The notes under the pieces are model-generated. The model had not been told where the DNA came from and searched no databases. It saw only the letters and a program-made list of their open reading frames with translations. The translations under genes were made by a program, and so were the position numbers. Positions 33,501 through 41,922 of a DNA stretch of 64,000 nucleotides are shown piece after piece (within the stretch, counting starts at the first letter, position 1; every line of letters begins with the position of its first letter). Location: positions 1 to 64,000 of the forward strand of contig CAJCHZ010000048.1 in NCBI GenBank assembly GCA_903970165.1. The letters are read 5' to 3'. This DNA is from Betaproteobacteria bacterium. GTDB lineage: Bacteria > Acidobacteriota > Terriglobia > Acidiferrales > UBA7541.

Positions 33501-36500
33501 ATGGACATGCACTACACCCGCTGTTGGTGGCACAGGTAACATCAACTGCACAAATACGGATGTGGCCGATTTGGCCACGGCGAATTTTGCGACTGTGGTT
33601 CAAGTGAATGCGTCCACTCCCTGGGGCACGACGGTCACAGACGACGCTAATATCACTTCCGGTACGTCCGATCCAAACCTCGCCAACAATTCGGCAATCG
33701 CAACCACCGCGGTTACCTTGCCGACTCTGGCCGACGACGCGCTTACAAACACAGCATCGCCAAGTCCCGAGGTGACTGCCGGAAATAACATCACCTACAC
33801 GCAAGTGGTCACCAACAACGGCCCTGCGGCGTCCCCGAATACAACGGTGACGGAATCGCTTCCTGCCAACACGACTTTTGTCTCGGCTAGCGCATCGAGC
33901 GGAACCTGCACCTTCACGACGCCCAACATTACTTGTTCGCTGGGCACGCTGGCGAACGGATCGAGCGACACGGTTACGGTAGTGCTGACGTCCAACACTG
34001 CTGCGGCAGGCACCATGATCTCCGAAATCGCGAGCGTTGCCTCCGGCGTCGAGGATCCCAACACCCAGAACAACACAGCCACTGCGACCGTAACGGCGGC
34101 ATCAGCCACACAAGCCGACCTGAGCGTGACCAGTACCGCGTCGCCCAGCGCGACCGTATCCTATAGCAACAATATTTCTTATACGCAGGTCGTAACAAAC
34201 CTGGGACCTGCCGCTTCGGGTCTCGCCACTTTTACCGACACCATACCGGCGGGCACCACCTTTGTATCCTTTACCACACCCACGGGATGGACGTGCACTG
34301 GGGTTCCGGCAACCGGTGGGACTGGGACGATTTCTTGCACCATCCTTTCTCTAGCCGTCAACGCAACAGCCAGTTTCCCGCTCGTCGTCAAGGTTAGCCA
34401 GCCCACCGGCACGGCGCCAACCTCCATAACCAATACCGCGTACATCAATAACCCTTGTTCGGCAACGACGGACCCGAATTGCGCCAACAATACATCCTCA
34501 ACGACGGTCTATATCGCTTCGGCGACACAGTCCGATGTGTCCATCGTGAAGACCGCTTCACCGGAGCCTGTTTATCAAGGCACGAACCTGACCTACACTT
34601 TGCAAGTTACGAACAACGGGCCCGCCATAGCCCAGGGCGTAACTGTGACGGACAACCTCAACAGCGCGACAACGTATGTGTCTTCGTCGTTTGCGTCCGC
34701 GTCAACGCCACAAGGCGCTTGTACGACAAGCACCATCTCGCAAACCACCCCTTACGCGTCTACCGTCCAAGTTTCCTGCAGCATCGGCACGCTGAGCGTG
34801 GGCGCGGTTGCCTTCGTTACAATCAACGTCACCCCCAACACGTTCCCCACTACGCAAATCGTCAACACCGCATCGGTTTCCGCGACCAACATCGATCCAA
34901 ACAGTCCCAATACCTCCACGGCGACTTCTACCATCGTGAGCCCGACCGCGGTTGAATTGGCTTCCTTCGCGGCCATGCCACGGCAGGGCGGCGGCGTGTT
35001 GCTGGAATGGAAGACGCGCGAGGAAATCCGCAACCTCGGCTTCGACGTTTACCGCCTGAACGGCGGATCCCGCCAGCGCTTGAATCCGTCCCTCATCGCC
35101 GGCTCCGTGCTGCTCATTCGCGGCGGACGCCCCCAGCATGCCGCAAAGACGTATCAGTGGTTTGATCCCGAAGGGACCGTTCAATCCACGTACGAACTGG
35201 AAGACGTGGACCTTGGCGGCGCTCGCAACGTGCACGGGCCCGTGTTTGTGGATGCCGCAGCATCGAGTTCCACGGCGATCACGCGGCCAATGCTCGTGAC
35301 GCAGATGAATCAAGCGACAGTGCAGCCCGCGGTTTCACGCCAGCGATTGCTTTCGACTCCGGCGCCACCGATTCCTGCGGTGGCCGCTGGGCAGGTTCCC
35401 GTTTCGCTGGACGGCTATGGCGCGGTAAAAATTTCTGTGCAGAGCGAGGGTTGGTATCAGGTTTCGAAGGCGCAACTCGTTGCCGCGGGACTTGAGCCCA
35501 ATGTGGATGCGCAGTATTTGCAGCTTTATGCCGAGGGTATCGAACAGCCCATGTTGATTTTGGGGCGGCAGAGCGGGGCGCTTGGTCCCAATGACAGCAT
35601 CGAATTTTATGGCACGGGGATTGATACGCCGTTTTCGGGCACACGCGTCTACTGGCTGATTCGTGGCTCGCGCCCCGGTTTGCGCATCTCAACGACTCGT
35701 GCCGCGGGCAGCGGCCTTGCCGAGCCGCAAAGTTTCCCGTTCACCGTGATGTTGCAACAGCGCACCACTTACTTTGCGACGCTACTCAACGGAGAGAATA
35801 ACGACAACTTTTTTGGCGCGGTTGTGACAAACGAGCCGGTCGACCAACAATTGACTGTCGCGCACAACGATCCGAATTCCGGCATGCAAGTCTCGGTGGA
35901 CATTACCCTGCAGGGCGGGACCGATCAGCAGGCACACAGCGTGTCCGTGCAGTTCAACGGGGCTTCTATCGGCGAAATGGATTTCGCGAACCTTGCAAAC
36001 GTCACGCAAAACTTCCCGATCGACCGCAGCCTTTTACAGGACGGCGTTAACACGGTTACGTTGACGGCCTTGCAGGGCGACAACGACGTGAGCGTGGTGC
36101 AGACCATCGCTCTGAACTATCCACACTTGTATGTCGCGGACGGCAACTGGTTGAAGGCCACGGCATCCGCGGGCAATACGGTGCATATCGACGGATTCAG
36201 CAACCAGCAGATTCAGGTTTTTGACATCAGCAATCCGCTGGCGGTTTCGCAGCTCTCCGGCGCGATCGCGCCAGACAGCACCGGCTATGGAATTACGCTC
36301 GGCGTTCCATCGGCCGGCGGTCAACAGCATACGCTGCTTGTTTTTTCTGACGATCAAATCTCGCCGCCTTCTGGTCTTGCTTTCCATGCCCCGGCCTCCC
36401 TTGCCTCGCAGCGCAGCGGCAGCCAGATGGTCATCATCACGTATCCAGGTTTCGAACCCGCGCTCGCGCCGCTCGTTCAAATGCACGAATCGCGCGGCCA

Positions 36501-37518
36501 ATCGGTCCAGGTCGTCACCATCGACGAAGTTTTCGACGCGTTCAACTATGGTGAACGCAGCCCATTCGCCATGCAGCAATTCCTGCAAGACGCCGCGGCG
36601 CATTGGAACCGTAAACCACAATACCTGCTGCTATTCGGAGGCGCTTCGCTCGATCCGCGCAACTATCTCGGTTTGGGCGATTTCGATTTCGTACCCACAC
36701 GCATGATTGAAACGGCCGCGTTCAAAACCGCTTCCGACGATTGGTTCAGCGATTTCCAGCAAACCGGCTACGCGACAATCGCAACAGGCCGTATTCCCGT
36801 GCAATCTCTGTCCGACGCGCAACTGGTCGTCTCGAAAATCGTGAATTACGAGAAAGGCTATGGTGTTTCAGCGGGGAATCAGCAGGCTTTGCTTATTGCC
36901 GATCAAAATATCGATGCCAATTTCAGCGACGCCACGAAATTTGCGGCCGCCAATCTCCCGTTGGCACTCTCACCCATGGAAATATTCGCCGATGGCCAGG
37001 ATCCCGCGGCCATTTCGCAGCAGATTCTTGCCGCGCTCAACAACGGGCCCCGACTCGTCAATTACTCCGGTCACGGCTCAGAACAGCAATGGTCCTTCGA
37101 GGATTTGTTGGACAACACTTCCGCAAACGCTCTTTCGAACGGCGACCGCTTGTCTGTCTATTTCCTGATGGATTGCCTGAACGGTTTCTTCCAGGATGTC
37201 TACGGACTCAGCCTATCGCAATCTCTTTTGCTCGCTCCAAATGGCGGCGCTGTCGCCGTCTGGGCATCTTCCGGCCTCACCAATCAGCCGCCACAAGCCT
37301 CCATGAACCAGGCCTTGCTCTCCATTCTCAAAGCCAATCCGACCTTGCCGATCGCGAGCGCCATTCTCCAGGCCAAGTCCGGCATCACAGATAACGACGT
37401 TCGCCGCACGTGGATTTTCTTCGGCGATCCGGCCATGACTCTGCAGCTTTCGCCAGCAAACTCGACCGCAGGCGGCTCTCCATCCGGCAGGGGCAATCGG
37501 CCCAAGCCGATCTACTAA
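30487..37518 (+). CDS. S26B signal-peptidase domain fused to DUF11 repeats and a C25 (gingipain-like) peptidase
   Basis: A single open frame of 2343 codons from GTG 30487, which overlaps the kinase end by 14 bases. Residues ~1-130 are an S24/S26B-like peptidase: Ser37 in VHGRSMQP, RRGDIAL, and His75 in FRVHRVL. A hydrophobic helix (152-168) and a signal-cleavage-like SPAEAQ (to 175) follow. Then come six DUF11 beta repeats (two, a ~500-residue Gly-rich insert, then four), an Fn3-like segment (LEWKTREE) and a C25 domain with catalytic His2196 (SGHGSEQQW) and Cys2230 (MDCLNGFF). ATG 30901 could alternatively start the surface protein alone with an ordinary signal peptide; no stop separates the parts. 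No sortase or type IX C-terminal signal is evident. Confidence 0.8.
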   Translation: MRKSKAIYKRNSQQFAAVCDAVLRRGANVRFRVHGRSMQPNILEEDAVVVTTAEIQDLRRGDIALTRGQDGFRVHRVLKSSSPAGTIVTRADAGQQDDPATDVIFGKVIAIERRGKASFLVMQPGVRVLHSARAWKRRMSLAFAQRLGRLSAAWLLFGFFAVLGLLLCASPAEAQTADLTMTQTTSVSVVAAGVNVSYTEIATNNGPSSVPANTLVIYQQTPAATTFQSISADTNWTCTTPTAGNAGPVICTYNLALANGATTAADPIVVTVGVKSGTASDTNILNSATVTSQTPDPAPNNNTTLTSVLVEPVADADLALSMTALPTPVFLSSSLTYTIQVQNLGQASATGVSVSDTLPTTVTYVSASGTGWSCTAGTPLACSFSGTLAQGAVTTFNIVVTTPAVAGPITNTATVSSSVTDPISANNSATVVTVVQPLLCATPGHDGAGGTLTGIVNAYYAPSASVAAGATKVTIGKAAAGGAQTNIAIGDLILIIQMQDALINDANSSLYGDGSAGDPATGSTNLQSSGQFEYVTAASAITATAGGTLTFVGTGNGGGLLNSYSEAAYVAGTSGQQTFQVIRVPQYTSATLSSGLVPLAWNGSVGGVLAIDVAAQLTLGGTVAADALGFRGGGGRILGGGTGTYTDYVTLSTNATNGSKGEGIAGTPRYIAPLTFTTTSTPTNTGSEGYPAGSYARGAPGNAGGGGTDGQPSSDSYNSGGGAGGNGGAGGIGGFGWNSFTIPNSTEGGFGGALFPATTSAIVMGGGGGAGTTNDGSYYISGTNNGADCGTTCTGIYSSGAAGGGIIIVHTGSVTGTGTITSNGQTALNTDNDGPGGGGAGGSIIFFANSGGLGNLTVSANGGNGGDPWIQEAPGAFPGQRHGPGAGGGGGVVFLSATASVSVTGGLNGYTSTAQDSFGATPGNAGISATNFLITQTPGTQSGAYCGSADLAVTNTGPTSPVQPGGNITYNQVVTNNGPLDAVNAVFSEAIPANTTFQSLTIPTGWTCTTPAVGGTGNINCTNTDVADLATANFATVVQVNASTPWGTTVTDDANITSGTSDPNLANNSAIATTAVTLPTLADDALTNTASPSPEVTAGNNITYTQVVTNNGPAASPNTTVTESLPANTTFVSASASSGTCTFTTPNITCSLGTLANGSSDTVTVVLTSNTAAAGTMISEIASVASGVEDPNTQNNTATATVTAASATQADLSVTSTASPSATVSYSNNISYTQVVTNLGPAASGLATFTDTIPAGTTFVSFTTPTGWTCTGVPATGGTGTISCTILSLAVNATASFPLVVKVSQPTGTAPTSITNTAYINNPCSATTDPNCANNTSSTTVYIASATQSDVSIVKTASPEPVYQGTNLTYTLQVTNNGPAIAQGVTVTDNLNSATTYVSSSFASASTPQGACTTSTISQTTPYASTVQVSCSIGTLSVGAVAFVTINVTPNTFPTTQIVNTASVSATNIDPNSPNTSTATSTIVSPTAVELASFAAMPRQGGGVLLEWKTREEIRNLGFDVYRLNGGSRQRLNPSLIAGSVLLIRGGRPQHAAKTYQWFDPEGTVQSTYELEDVDLGGARNVHGPVFVDAAASSSTAITRPMLVTQMNQATVQPAVSRQRLLSTPAPPIPAVAAGQVPVSLDGYGAVKISVQSEGWYQVSKAQLVAAGLEPNVDAQYLQLYAEGIEQPMLILGRQSGALGPNDSIEFYGTGIDTPFSGTRVYWLIRGSRPGLRISTTRAAGSGLAEPQSFPFTVMLQQRTTYFATLLNGENNDNFFGAVVTNEPVDQQLTVAHNDPNSGMQVSVDITLQGGTDQQAHSVSVQFNGASIGEMDFANLANVTQNFPIDRSLLQDGVNTVTLTALQGDNDVSVVQTIALNYPHLYVADGNWLKATASAGNTVHIDGFSNQQIQVFDISNPLAVSQLSGAIAPDSTGYGITLGVPSAGGQQHTLLVFSDDQISPPSGLAFHAPASLASQRSGSQMVIITYPGFEPALAPLVQMHESRGQSVQVVTIDEVFDAFNYGERSPFAMQQFLQDAAAHWNRKPQYLLLFGGASLDPRNYLGLGDFDFVPTRMIETAAFKTASDDWFSDFQQTGYATIATGRIPVQSLSDAQLVVSKIVNYEKGYGVSAGNQQALLIADQNIDANFSDATKFAAANLPLALSPMEIFADGQDPAAISQQILAALNNGPRLVNYSGHGSEQQWSFEDLLDNTSANALSNGDRLSVYFLMDCLNGFFQDVYGLSLSQSLLLAPNGGAVAVWASSGLTNQPPQASMNQALLSILKANPTLPIASAILQAKSGITDNDVRRTWIFFGDPAMTLQLSPANSTAGGSPSGRGNRPKPIY

Positions 37519-37642
37519 GCTCCTGCCGCGCAAGGCATCGTAGCTAAAGAAGCAGCGAGCGGGCCGCGGTTCTTGCCTCGCTTGTGTAGTAGTACCGCAG
37601 AAGTGCTAAGCTCTCCCCGCGGACGCCACCCGGGAGACACCG

Positions 37643-38773
37643 TTGTCCATAAAAAAAGTTTTCAAATACACTGCGCTCGTCGTCGTTGCCGTTGTGCTGA
37701 TGGTCGTCTCTTCAGCGATCCTCTATCGATTCTTCGCGCAGCGTAGCATCGCCAGCGGCCGAGCCATCCTAACGGCCGACGGAATCAATACTCTGGAGGC
37801 TGTTTCCATCGGCGGCATCGACCAATGGATGGAAATTCGCGGGCAATCCACGAAAAATCCCATTCTCCTCTTCATTCACGGCGGACCTGGCTCCGCTGAA
37901 ATGCCCGTCGCCCGCGGTTTTCAGGATCCCTGGGAAAAATATTTCACCGTCGTGCAATGGGACCAGCGCGGCGCCGGAAAAACCTACACCTCCAACAGGA
38001 AAGAAGCCCTTCGGCCCACGATGACCCTGGACCGCATGCACGCGGACACCCTCGAGGTCGTCAACTACCTTCGCAATCGTTTTCACCGCGACAAAATTTT
38101 CGTACTCGGTCATTCCTGGGGCAGTATCCTCGGCCTCCAGCTCGCACACGAGCACCCCGATTTGCTCTACGCCTACATCGGCGTAGGTCAGGCCACCGAC
38201 GGGTGGCAAAACGAGGTGGTCCTCTACAAAGAAACGCTTGAAGCGGCGCATCTTGCGCAAAATCAGGAAGCCATGAAGCAACTGTCCGCCATCGCTCCCT
38301 ACCCTTCGCCCGACATCACTTTCGCCCAGATTCGCACCGTACGCGAATGGTCGGGCGCGCTCATCGGCCCCAAGGGAACCGACGAATCCTGGATGGGCCT
38401 GAAATCCATTTTCGTTTCCCCCGAATATTCCCTCGTGAATGACCTTGATTGGATTCGTGGCCAGCTTTTCTCCATCGAGACGCTTCTCCCTGCGCTGAAG
38501 AATCTGAAATTCTCCGACCAGGGCTATGACTATCGCGGCCCCATTTTCTTTCTGGAAGGGAAACACGACCCCTACACGCCGTCCAGCATCACCAAAGATT
38601 TCTTCGACAAGATGAACGACCCAGACAAGCATTTTGAGTGGTTTGAAAATTCCGGCCACTTCCCCTTCAGCGAAGAACAAACCAAGTTTCTCGATGTGTT
38701 GATTCAAAAAGTGTTGCCGCTAGCCGCGCCGCCATCGACAGGATCAACGCCGACCCTGTCTCCCGCTCCGTGA
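37643..38773 (+). CDS. Alpha/beta hydrolase, proline-iminopeptidase-like (S33)
   Basis: A 376-residue hydrolase with an N-terminal membrane anchor or signal (residues ~9-28), so it acts at the periplasmic face. Family marks are the oxyanion motif HGGPG (79-83), WDQRGAGKT, and the nucleophile Ser158 in GHSWGS. The late acid (KHDPYTP) and catalytic His (SGHFPF) are in the expected order. Together these indicate an aminopeptidase or ester hydrolase of the S33 group. It starts at TTG with a GGGAGAC ribosome-binding site, 124 bases after the C25 fusion gene. Whether it belongs to the RiPP operon is uncertain; as a peptidase it could trim N-terminal residues, but it may be unrelated. Confidence 0.8.
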   Translation: MSIKKVFKYTALVVVAVVLMVVSSAILYRFFAQRSIASGRAILTADGINTLEAVSIGGIDQWMEIRGQSTKNPILLFIHGGPGSAEMPVARGFQDPWEKYFTVVQWDQRGAGKTYTSNRKEALRPTMTLDRMHADTLEVVNYLRNRFHRDKIFVLGHSWGSILGLQLAHEHPDLLYAYIGVGQATDGWQNEVVLYKETLEAAHLAQNQEAMKQLSAIAPYPSPDITFAQIRTVREWSGALIGPKGTDESWMGLKSIFVSPEYSLVNDLDWIRGQLFSIETLLPALKNLKFSDQGYDYRGPIFFLEGKHDPYTPSSITKDFFDKMNDPDKHFEWFENSGHFPFSEEQTKFLDVLIQKVLPLAAPPSTGSTPTLSPAP

Positions 38774-38826
38774 CACGCTCTGACCAGCCAGCCTTGCGCG
38801 GTCCGGCAATTCTCGCTTGCCTTTCA

Positions 38827-39606
38827 CTAGCTTGATGTTTTCGAAATCATGGCCTTGATCACTGCCCCGCTCACACGGCTCTGCTTCAGCAAGATCAACG
38901 CGGGCTTCGAAGTGTCAAACTGGCACTTGCTATGCTCCATCTTCGCAAGGATGGTCGCATCGTCAAACCCGGCTTTCACCAAATCAATAATGTCCTGATT
39001 CTGTAGAATATCCTGCGCCCCTGCAGGTGCCACGGCTGGCTGCTCTGTTTGTGCCTGCTCGTCTTGGCTTGCCTCGGGAGCAAGCACTTCGCTGATCACA
39101 TCCTCGACTTGCGAAGCATCGGCCTTGCTCAAATAGCCCTTCGCAAACTGAAAAGCAACCGCCGACTTAAAAGATGCCGGCTGCTGCACGCTATTGCAGG
39201 AGTCACACTCCACGATGGTCAGTACAATCTTGTCGTCCTTTGCGTGAACGTCAATCTTGATGACGTAAATCTTTTCCCCCACAGTAAGCTGGCGGCTGAC
39301 CTTGCTCAACATAGCCATAGCCCACGCGCCTGGGCCATGAAGGTCTCCATCCTTATATGTTGCTATAGGAGGCGTCCCCAGATTGGCGGGCGGAACGCCA
39401 ACGATCCCGCCCTTTTGAATGACAAGCACGGTTCCCGTGTCGACAACGGAACTCCCGCTGGCATCCCAACCCATCTTCGCAAGTTTGTAGTGCGCTCGCA
39501 GTTGTTCGGCTATCGGGGCATCCTGAGCCTTCGCCATTTCGCCGAACAAAACTCCCGTGAGCATAAAGCCGGCTGCCACGAGGCGTGCGATCGTTTTTTT
39601 CGACAT
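38827..39606 (-). CDS. Exported protein of unknown function
   Basis: 259 residues from an ATG with a GGAGGAAC ribosome-binding site. A signal peptide ends at AKAQ near residue 28. The mature part has a beta-rich N-terminal half in which most of the sequence could form one compact domain (GSSVVDTGTVLVIQKGG, KIDVHAKDDKIVLTIVECDSC). A linker rich in Gln/Ala/Pro and a C-terminal helical domain (QDIIDLVKAGFDDATILAKME) follow; the last resembles helical repeats common in acidobacterial exported proteins. It lies 38 bases downstream of the Gly-rich protein gene on the same strand and is probably cotranscribed. No function recognised. Confidence 0.7.
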   Translation of the reverse strand: MSKKTIARLVAAGFMLTGVLFGEMAKAQDAPIAEQLRAHYKLAKMGWDASGSSVVDTGTVLVIQKGGIVGVPPANLGTPPIATYKDGDLHGPGAWAMAMLSKVSRQLTVGEKIYVIKIDVHAKDDKIVLTIVECDSCNSVQQPASFKSAVAFQFAKGYLSKADASQVEDVISEVLAPEASQDEQAQTEQPAVAPAGAQDILQNQDIIDLVKAGFDDATILAKMEHSKCQFDTSKPALILLKQSRVSGAVIKAMISKTSS

Positions 39607-39644
39607 GATGGTTCCTCCCATCTCCTTAATGATTGGCCTGCGTT

Positions 39645-41441
39645 TCATTGACCTATGGACCCCGCGGGCTTCATCGCCTGCTGCACGTCCATTTCGGCTT
39701 GATTCGCTTCGTCATTTTGTTTCTGCAACTCCGCGGCAACATTATCCGGGGCCGTTGGCAAGCCTTTCAGCGCCGAATTGTCCGCCGTCATCGCAGCCAC
39801 CTGGCTCGATGGAAGACCCTTCTTGCCCTGATTGTCGGCGAGGATCTTTACGCCATCATCGATTTTTCCCATGAACTGGTTGACCATTTCCTGAAGGTCC
39901 GGGACCTGTAGCCGTGAAAGAGATCCAGATTTGCAGCTCGTCTTCTGGCCTTTGAGTACGGTCACAGCTACCGTGTCGTCCTTGTCCGCGGTGACTTCTG
40001 TTCGCTCGATAACATCGCCCGGACGCAGAGAACATTCTTGTCCATCCGATTGCACATCCATATCCGTCGTCACGACAAAGACTTTAAATTTTGGATCCAG
40101 CGCTGGCGGAACTTCGTCTGTGCTTTGCACAGGCTGTTGCGAATCCGAAGCCGATGTCGCGGAGCCACCCTGGGTGCTTGTCCCTGCCGCCGCTTGCTCG
40201 GCCGCAAGCTGAGACTTCACCTCCTCGGCGATCATCTCTTTTATCTCTGGCGTCAGCTCTGCTTGGCTGTTTGCCGGGGCTGGCGCCGCTTGCGCCAGAT
40301 CGTTGGCAGGCCGATTGGCTGGCGCCTGCGCTTCATAGGCAACTCGCAAACTTTCAGCGACGACATAGTCCGTCAGCCAAAACGCGGCGGAAGGGTAGGA
40401 ATTGTAAGGCGTAAAGTAGTAGCCATAGGGTGCATACCAGGGCGCTCCATACCAGCCCCAACTGTAGTACACCGGCGAAGACCAGCGCGCGTAGGCCCAG
40501 CCGTAAAATCGAGGGCCATAGTAGAAGGCTGGCACATAGCGGTAGTAGATTCTCCCGCCGAACCGATAGCCCCGATAAACCGAGACGTAGGAATGACCGT
40601 CCCGCCAGTAGGTACGGCGCAAGTAATCGTGGCCGCCATAGGAAAACGGGCGCTCCACATAAGTTTGGTGAGGTCCCGCGCTGACCACTTTGTAATGCAC
40701 GCCGCTGGCGCTGACGCGTTCGCTTACGACCGTTCGCCCTCCAGCCCCACTGCGCGTGACCACTGTGCCACCAGGCGCCTGGATCTTGCTTACCTGGCCC
40801 TTCGCGTTCAGCGAGGCTACAACTCCGCTTTTCGTTGTGACGCTAACCTTGTTCCCCTTCGCGTCAAGCCCGACCTTGCTTCCGTTGGCCCCTGGAACAG
40901 TCTTCGCGACCTTGGGATTCGGTGTCGGCCCAGATTTGGGTGGAGTCGCGCCGCCGGCGCCCGATCCGCTTTTACCACCCGTGCCCCCGCCGCCTCCTGT
41001 TCCGGAACCGTTCCCGCCTCTACCACCCGTACCTGATCCGGAGCCCGAGCCACCTTTGCCGGCCGCGCCAGCACCCGTGCCGGACCCCTTGCCGGTATCC
41101 GCTCCACCCCCCCTGCCACCAGTTCCTGAGCCATTACCCGAGCCAGTTCCGCCTTTACCACCAGTTCCGGATCCGCTTCCTTTGCCGGATCCCGCTCCAC
41201 CCTTGTCTCCGGTTTGAGGCTGCTGCTTCTGTTGTGGAGCAGGAGGCGTTACTCCTGCAGGGGGCGGCGTGACCTTAGCGGGCGGCGGCATCACCTTGGC
41301 CGGCGGCGAGACTTTAGCTGGCGGTGGAGGAAGTGGCGCGGCTTTCTTGGCCTGCCCTTGCAAGATCAGGGGGCAAGCTCCTAGTATCGTCAAAGAAATC
41401 AGTAACTTGGCTGTGTGACTGAATAGGATGCCGGGTTTCAT
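39645..41441 (-). CDS. Exported Pro/Gly-rich and Tyr-rich protein, probable envelope component
   Basis: 598 residues from ATG 41441, which has a GAGGAGA ribosome-binding site; signal peptide to ~29. A Pro-rich stretch (~30-70) is followed by a ~100-residue Gly/Ser/Thr/Lys low-complexity region. A beta domain with VSVTTKSGVVASLNAKGQV comes next, then a Tyr/Trp-rich segment (YYRYVPAFYYGPRFYGWAY). The C-terminal domain contains a possible acidic stalk and EIKEMIAEEVKSQLA, FKVFVVTTDMDV and CSLRPGDVIERT. The composition suggests an extracellular structural or surface protein. It is in tandem with the downstream exported protein; both may be under the nearby ECF sigma factor, which is inferred from position only. 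Confidence 0.7.
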   Translation of the reverse strand: MKPGILFSHTAKLLISLTILGACPLILQGQAKKAAPLPPPPAKVSPPAKVMPPPAKVTPPPAGVTPPAPQQKQQPQTGDKGGAGSGKGSGSGTGGKGGTGSGNGSGTGGRGGGADTGKGSGTGAGAAGKGGSGSGSGTGGRGGNGSGTGGGGGTGGKSGSGAGGATPPKSGPTPNPKVAKTVPGANGSKVGLDAKGNKVSVTTKSGVVASLNAKGQVSKIQAPGGTVVTRSGAGGRTVVSERVSASGVHYKVVSAGPHQTYVERPFSYGGHDYLRRTYWRDGHSYVSVYRGYRFGGRIYYRYVPAFYYGPRFYGWAYARWSSPVYYSWGWYGAPWYAPYGYYFTPYNSYPSAAFWLTDYVVAESLRVAYEAQAPANRPANDLAQAAPAPANSQAELTPEIKEMIAEEVKSQLAAEQAAAGTSTQGGSATSASDSQQPVQSTDEVPPALDPKFKVFVVTTDMDVQSDGQECSLRPGDVIERTEVTADKDDTVAVTVLKGQKTSCKSGSLSRLQVPDLQEMVNQFMGKIDDGVKILADNQGKKGLPSSQVAAMTADNSALKGLPTAPDNVAAELQKQNDEANQAEMDVQQAMKPAGSIGQ

Positions 41442-41583
41442 GGTCTCTCCTCTGAATCCGTTCTCGTTACAGGAACGCAGAAGAAAGACAAATTCCACAC
41501 GCTCTATGGGTGGGGGGATTTCTAGTAGAGGTCACCAATCTGGACAGGCTCAAAAGTCTCAAACACAGCCTCGGGCTCGATCC

Positions 41584-41922
41584 TCACTTCCGCTTCCTTG
41601 CCGACAGGAACTCCTTGAACCAGGCATCCAGCCGCTCTTCGGCTGCAGCGCCTTCTTCATCCATACGCTCTTCGGCGCCGGCACGCCCCGTCTCCCGTCC
41701 AGCAACGTCGTCCTCATCGAACTTGCTGAGCCGTTCGCGCAGATCGGAACAGATCGCGCACGTCCGCTTGTGCTCGCGAATCTTATCCGCAATCTCGGCG
41801 GCATCTTCGGAGTCGGCACGGGCGCTGAGGTTTTCGGCCTCCGCGCACCGCTCCCGGCTCGCGTTTTTCCCCGTGAGGTCGCTCAATTTATCCAAGAAGT
41901 TGTCTTCGTTCCAATCGCTCAT
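41584..41922 (-). CDS. Putative anti-sigma factor (zinc-finger type)
   Basis: A 112-residue, highly charged cytoplasmic protein whose ATGA start overlaps the stop of the ECF sigma gene by four bases. It contains a zinc-binding anti-sigma-like motif, HKRTCAICSDL, with the His and two Cys in the H-x3-C-x2-C spacing typical of ZAS domains. There is no membrane helix, so it would be a soluble anti-sigma. The C-terminus is an acidic then basic helix. Coupling to the sigma gene supports the assignment. Confidence 0.7.
   Translation of the reverse strand: MSDWNEDNFLDKLSDLTGKNASRERCAEAENLSARADSEDAAEIADKIREHKRTCAICSDLRERLSKFDEDDVAGRETGRAGAEERMDEEGAAAEERLDAWFKEFLSARKRK

Noticed and set aside
40038..41036. 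332-codon plus-strand frame opposite the Gly/Tyr-rich exported protein.
   Set aside because: Arg-rich shadow; the minus-strand gene has a signal peptide and ribosome-binding site.
40960..41220. Repetitive stretch that at first looked like a repeat array.
   Set aside because: It is codon repetition for a Gly/Ser/Thr-rich protein region; no regular spacers, so not CRISPR.
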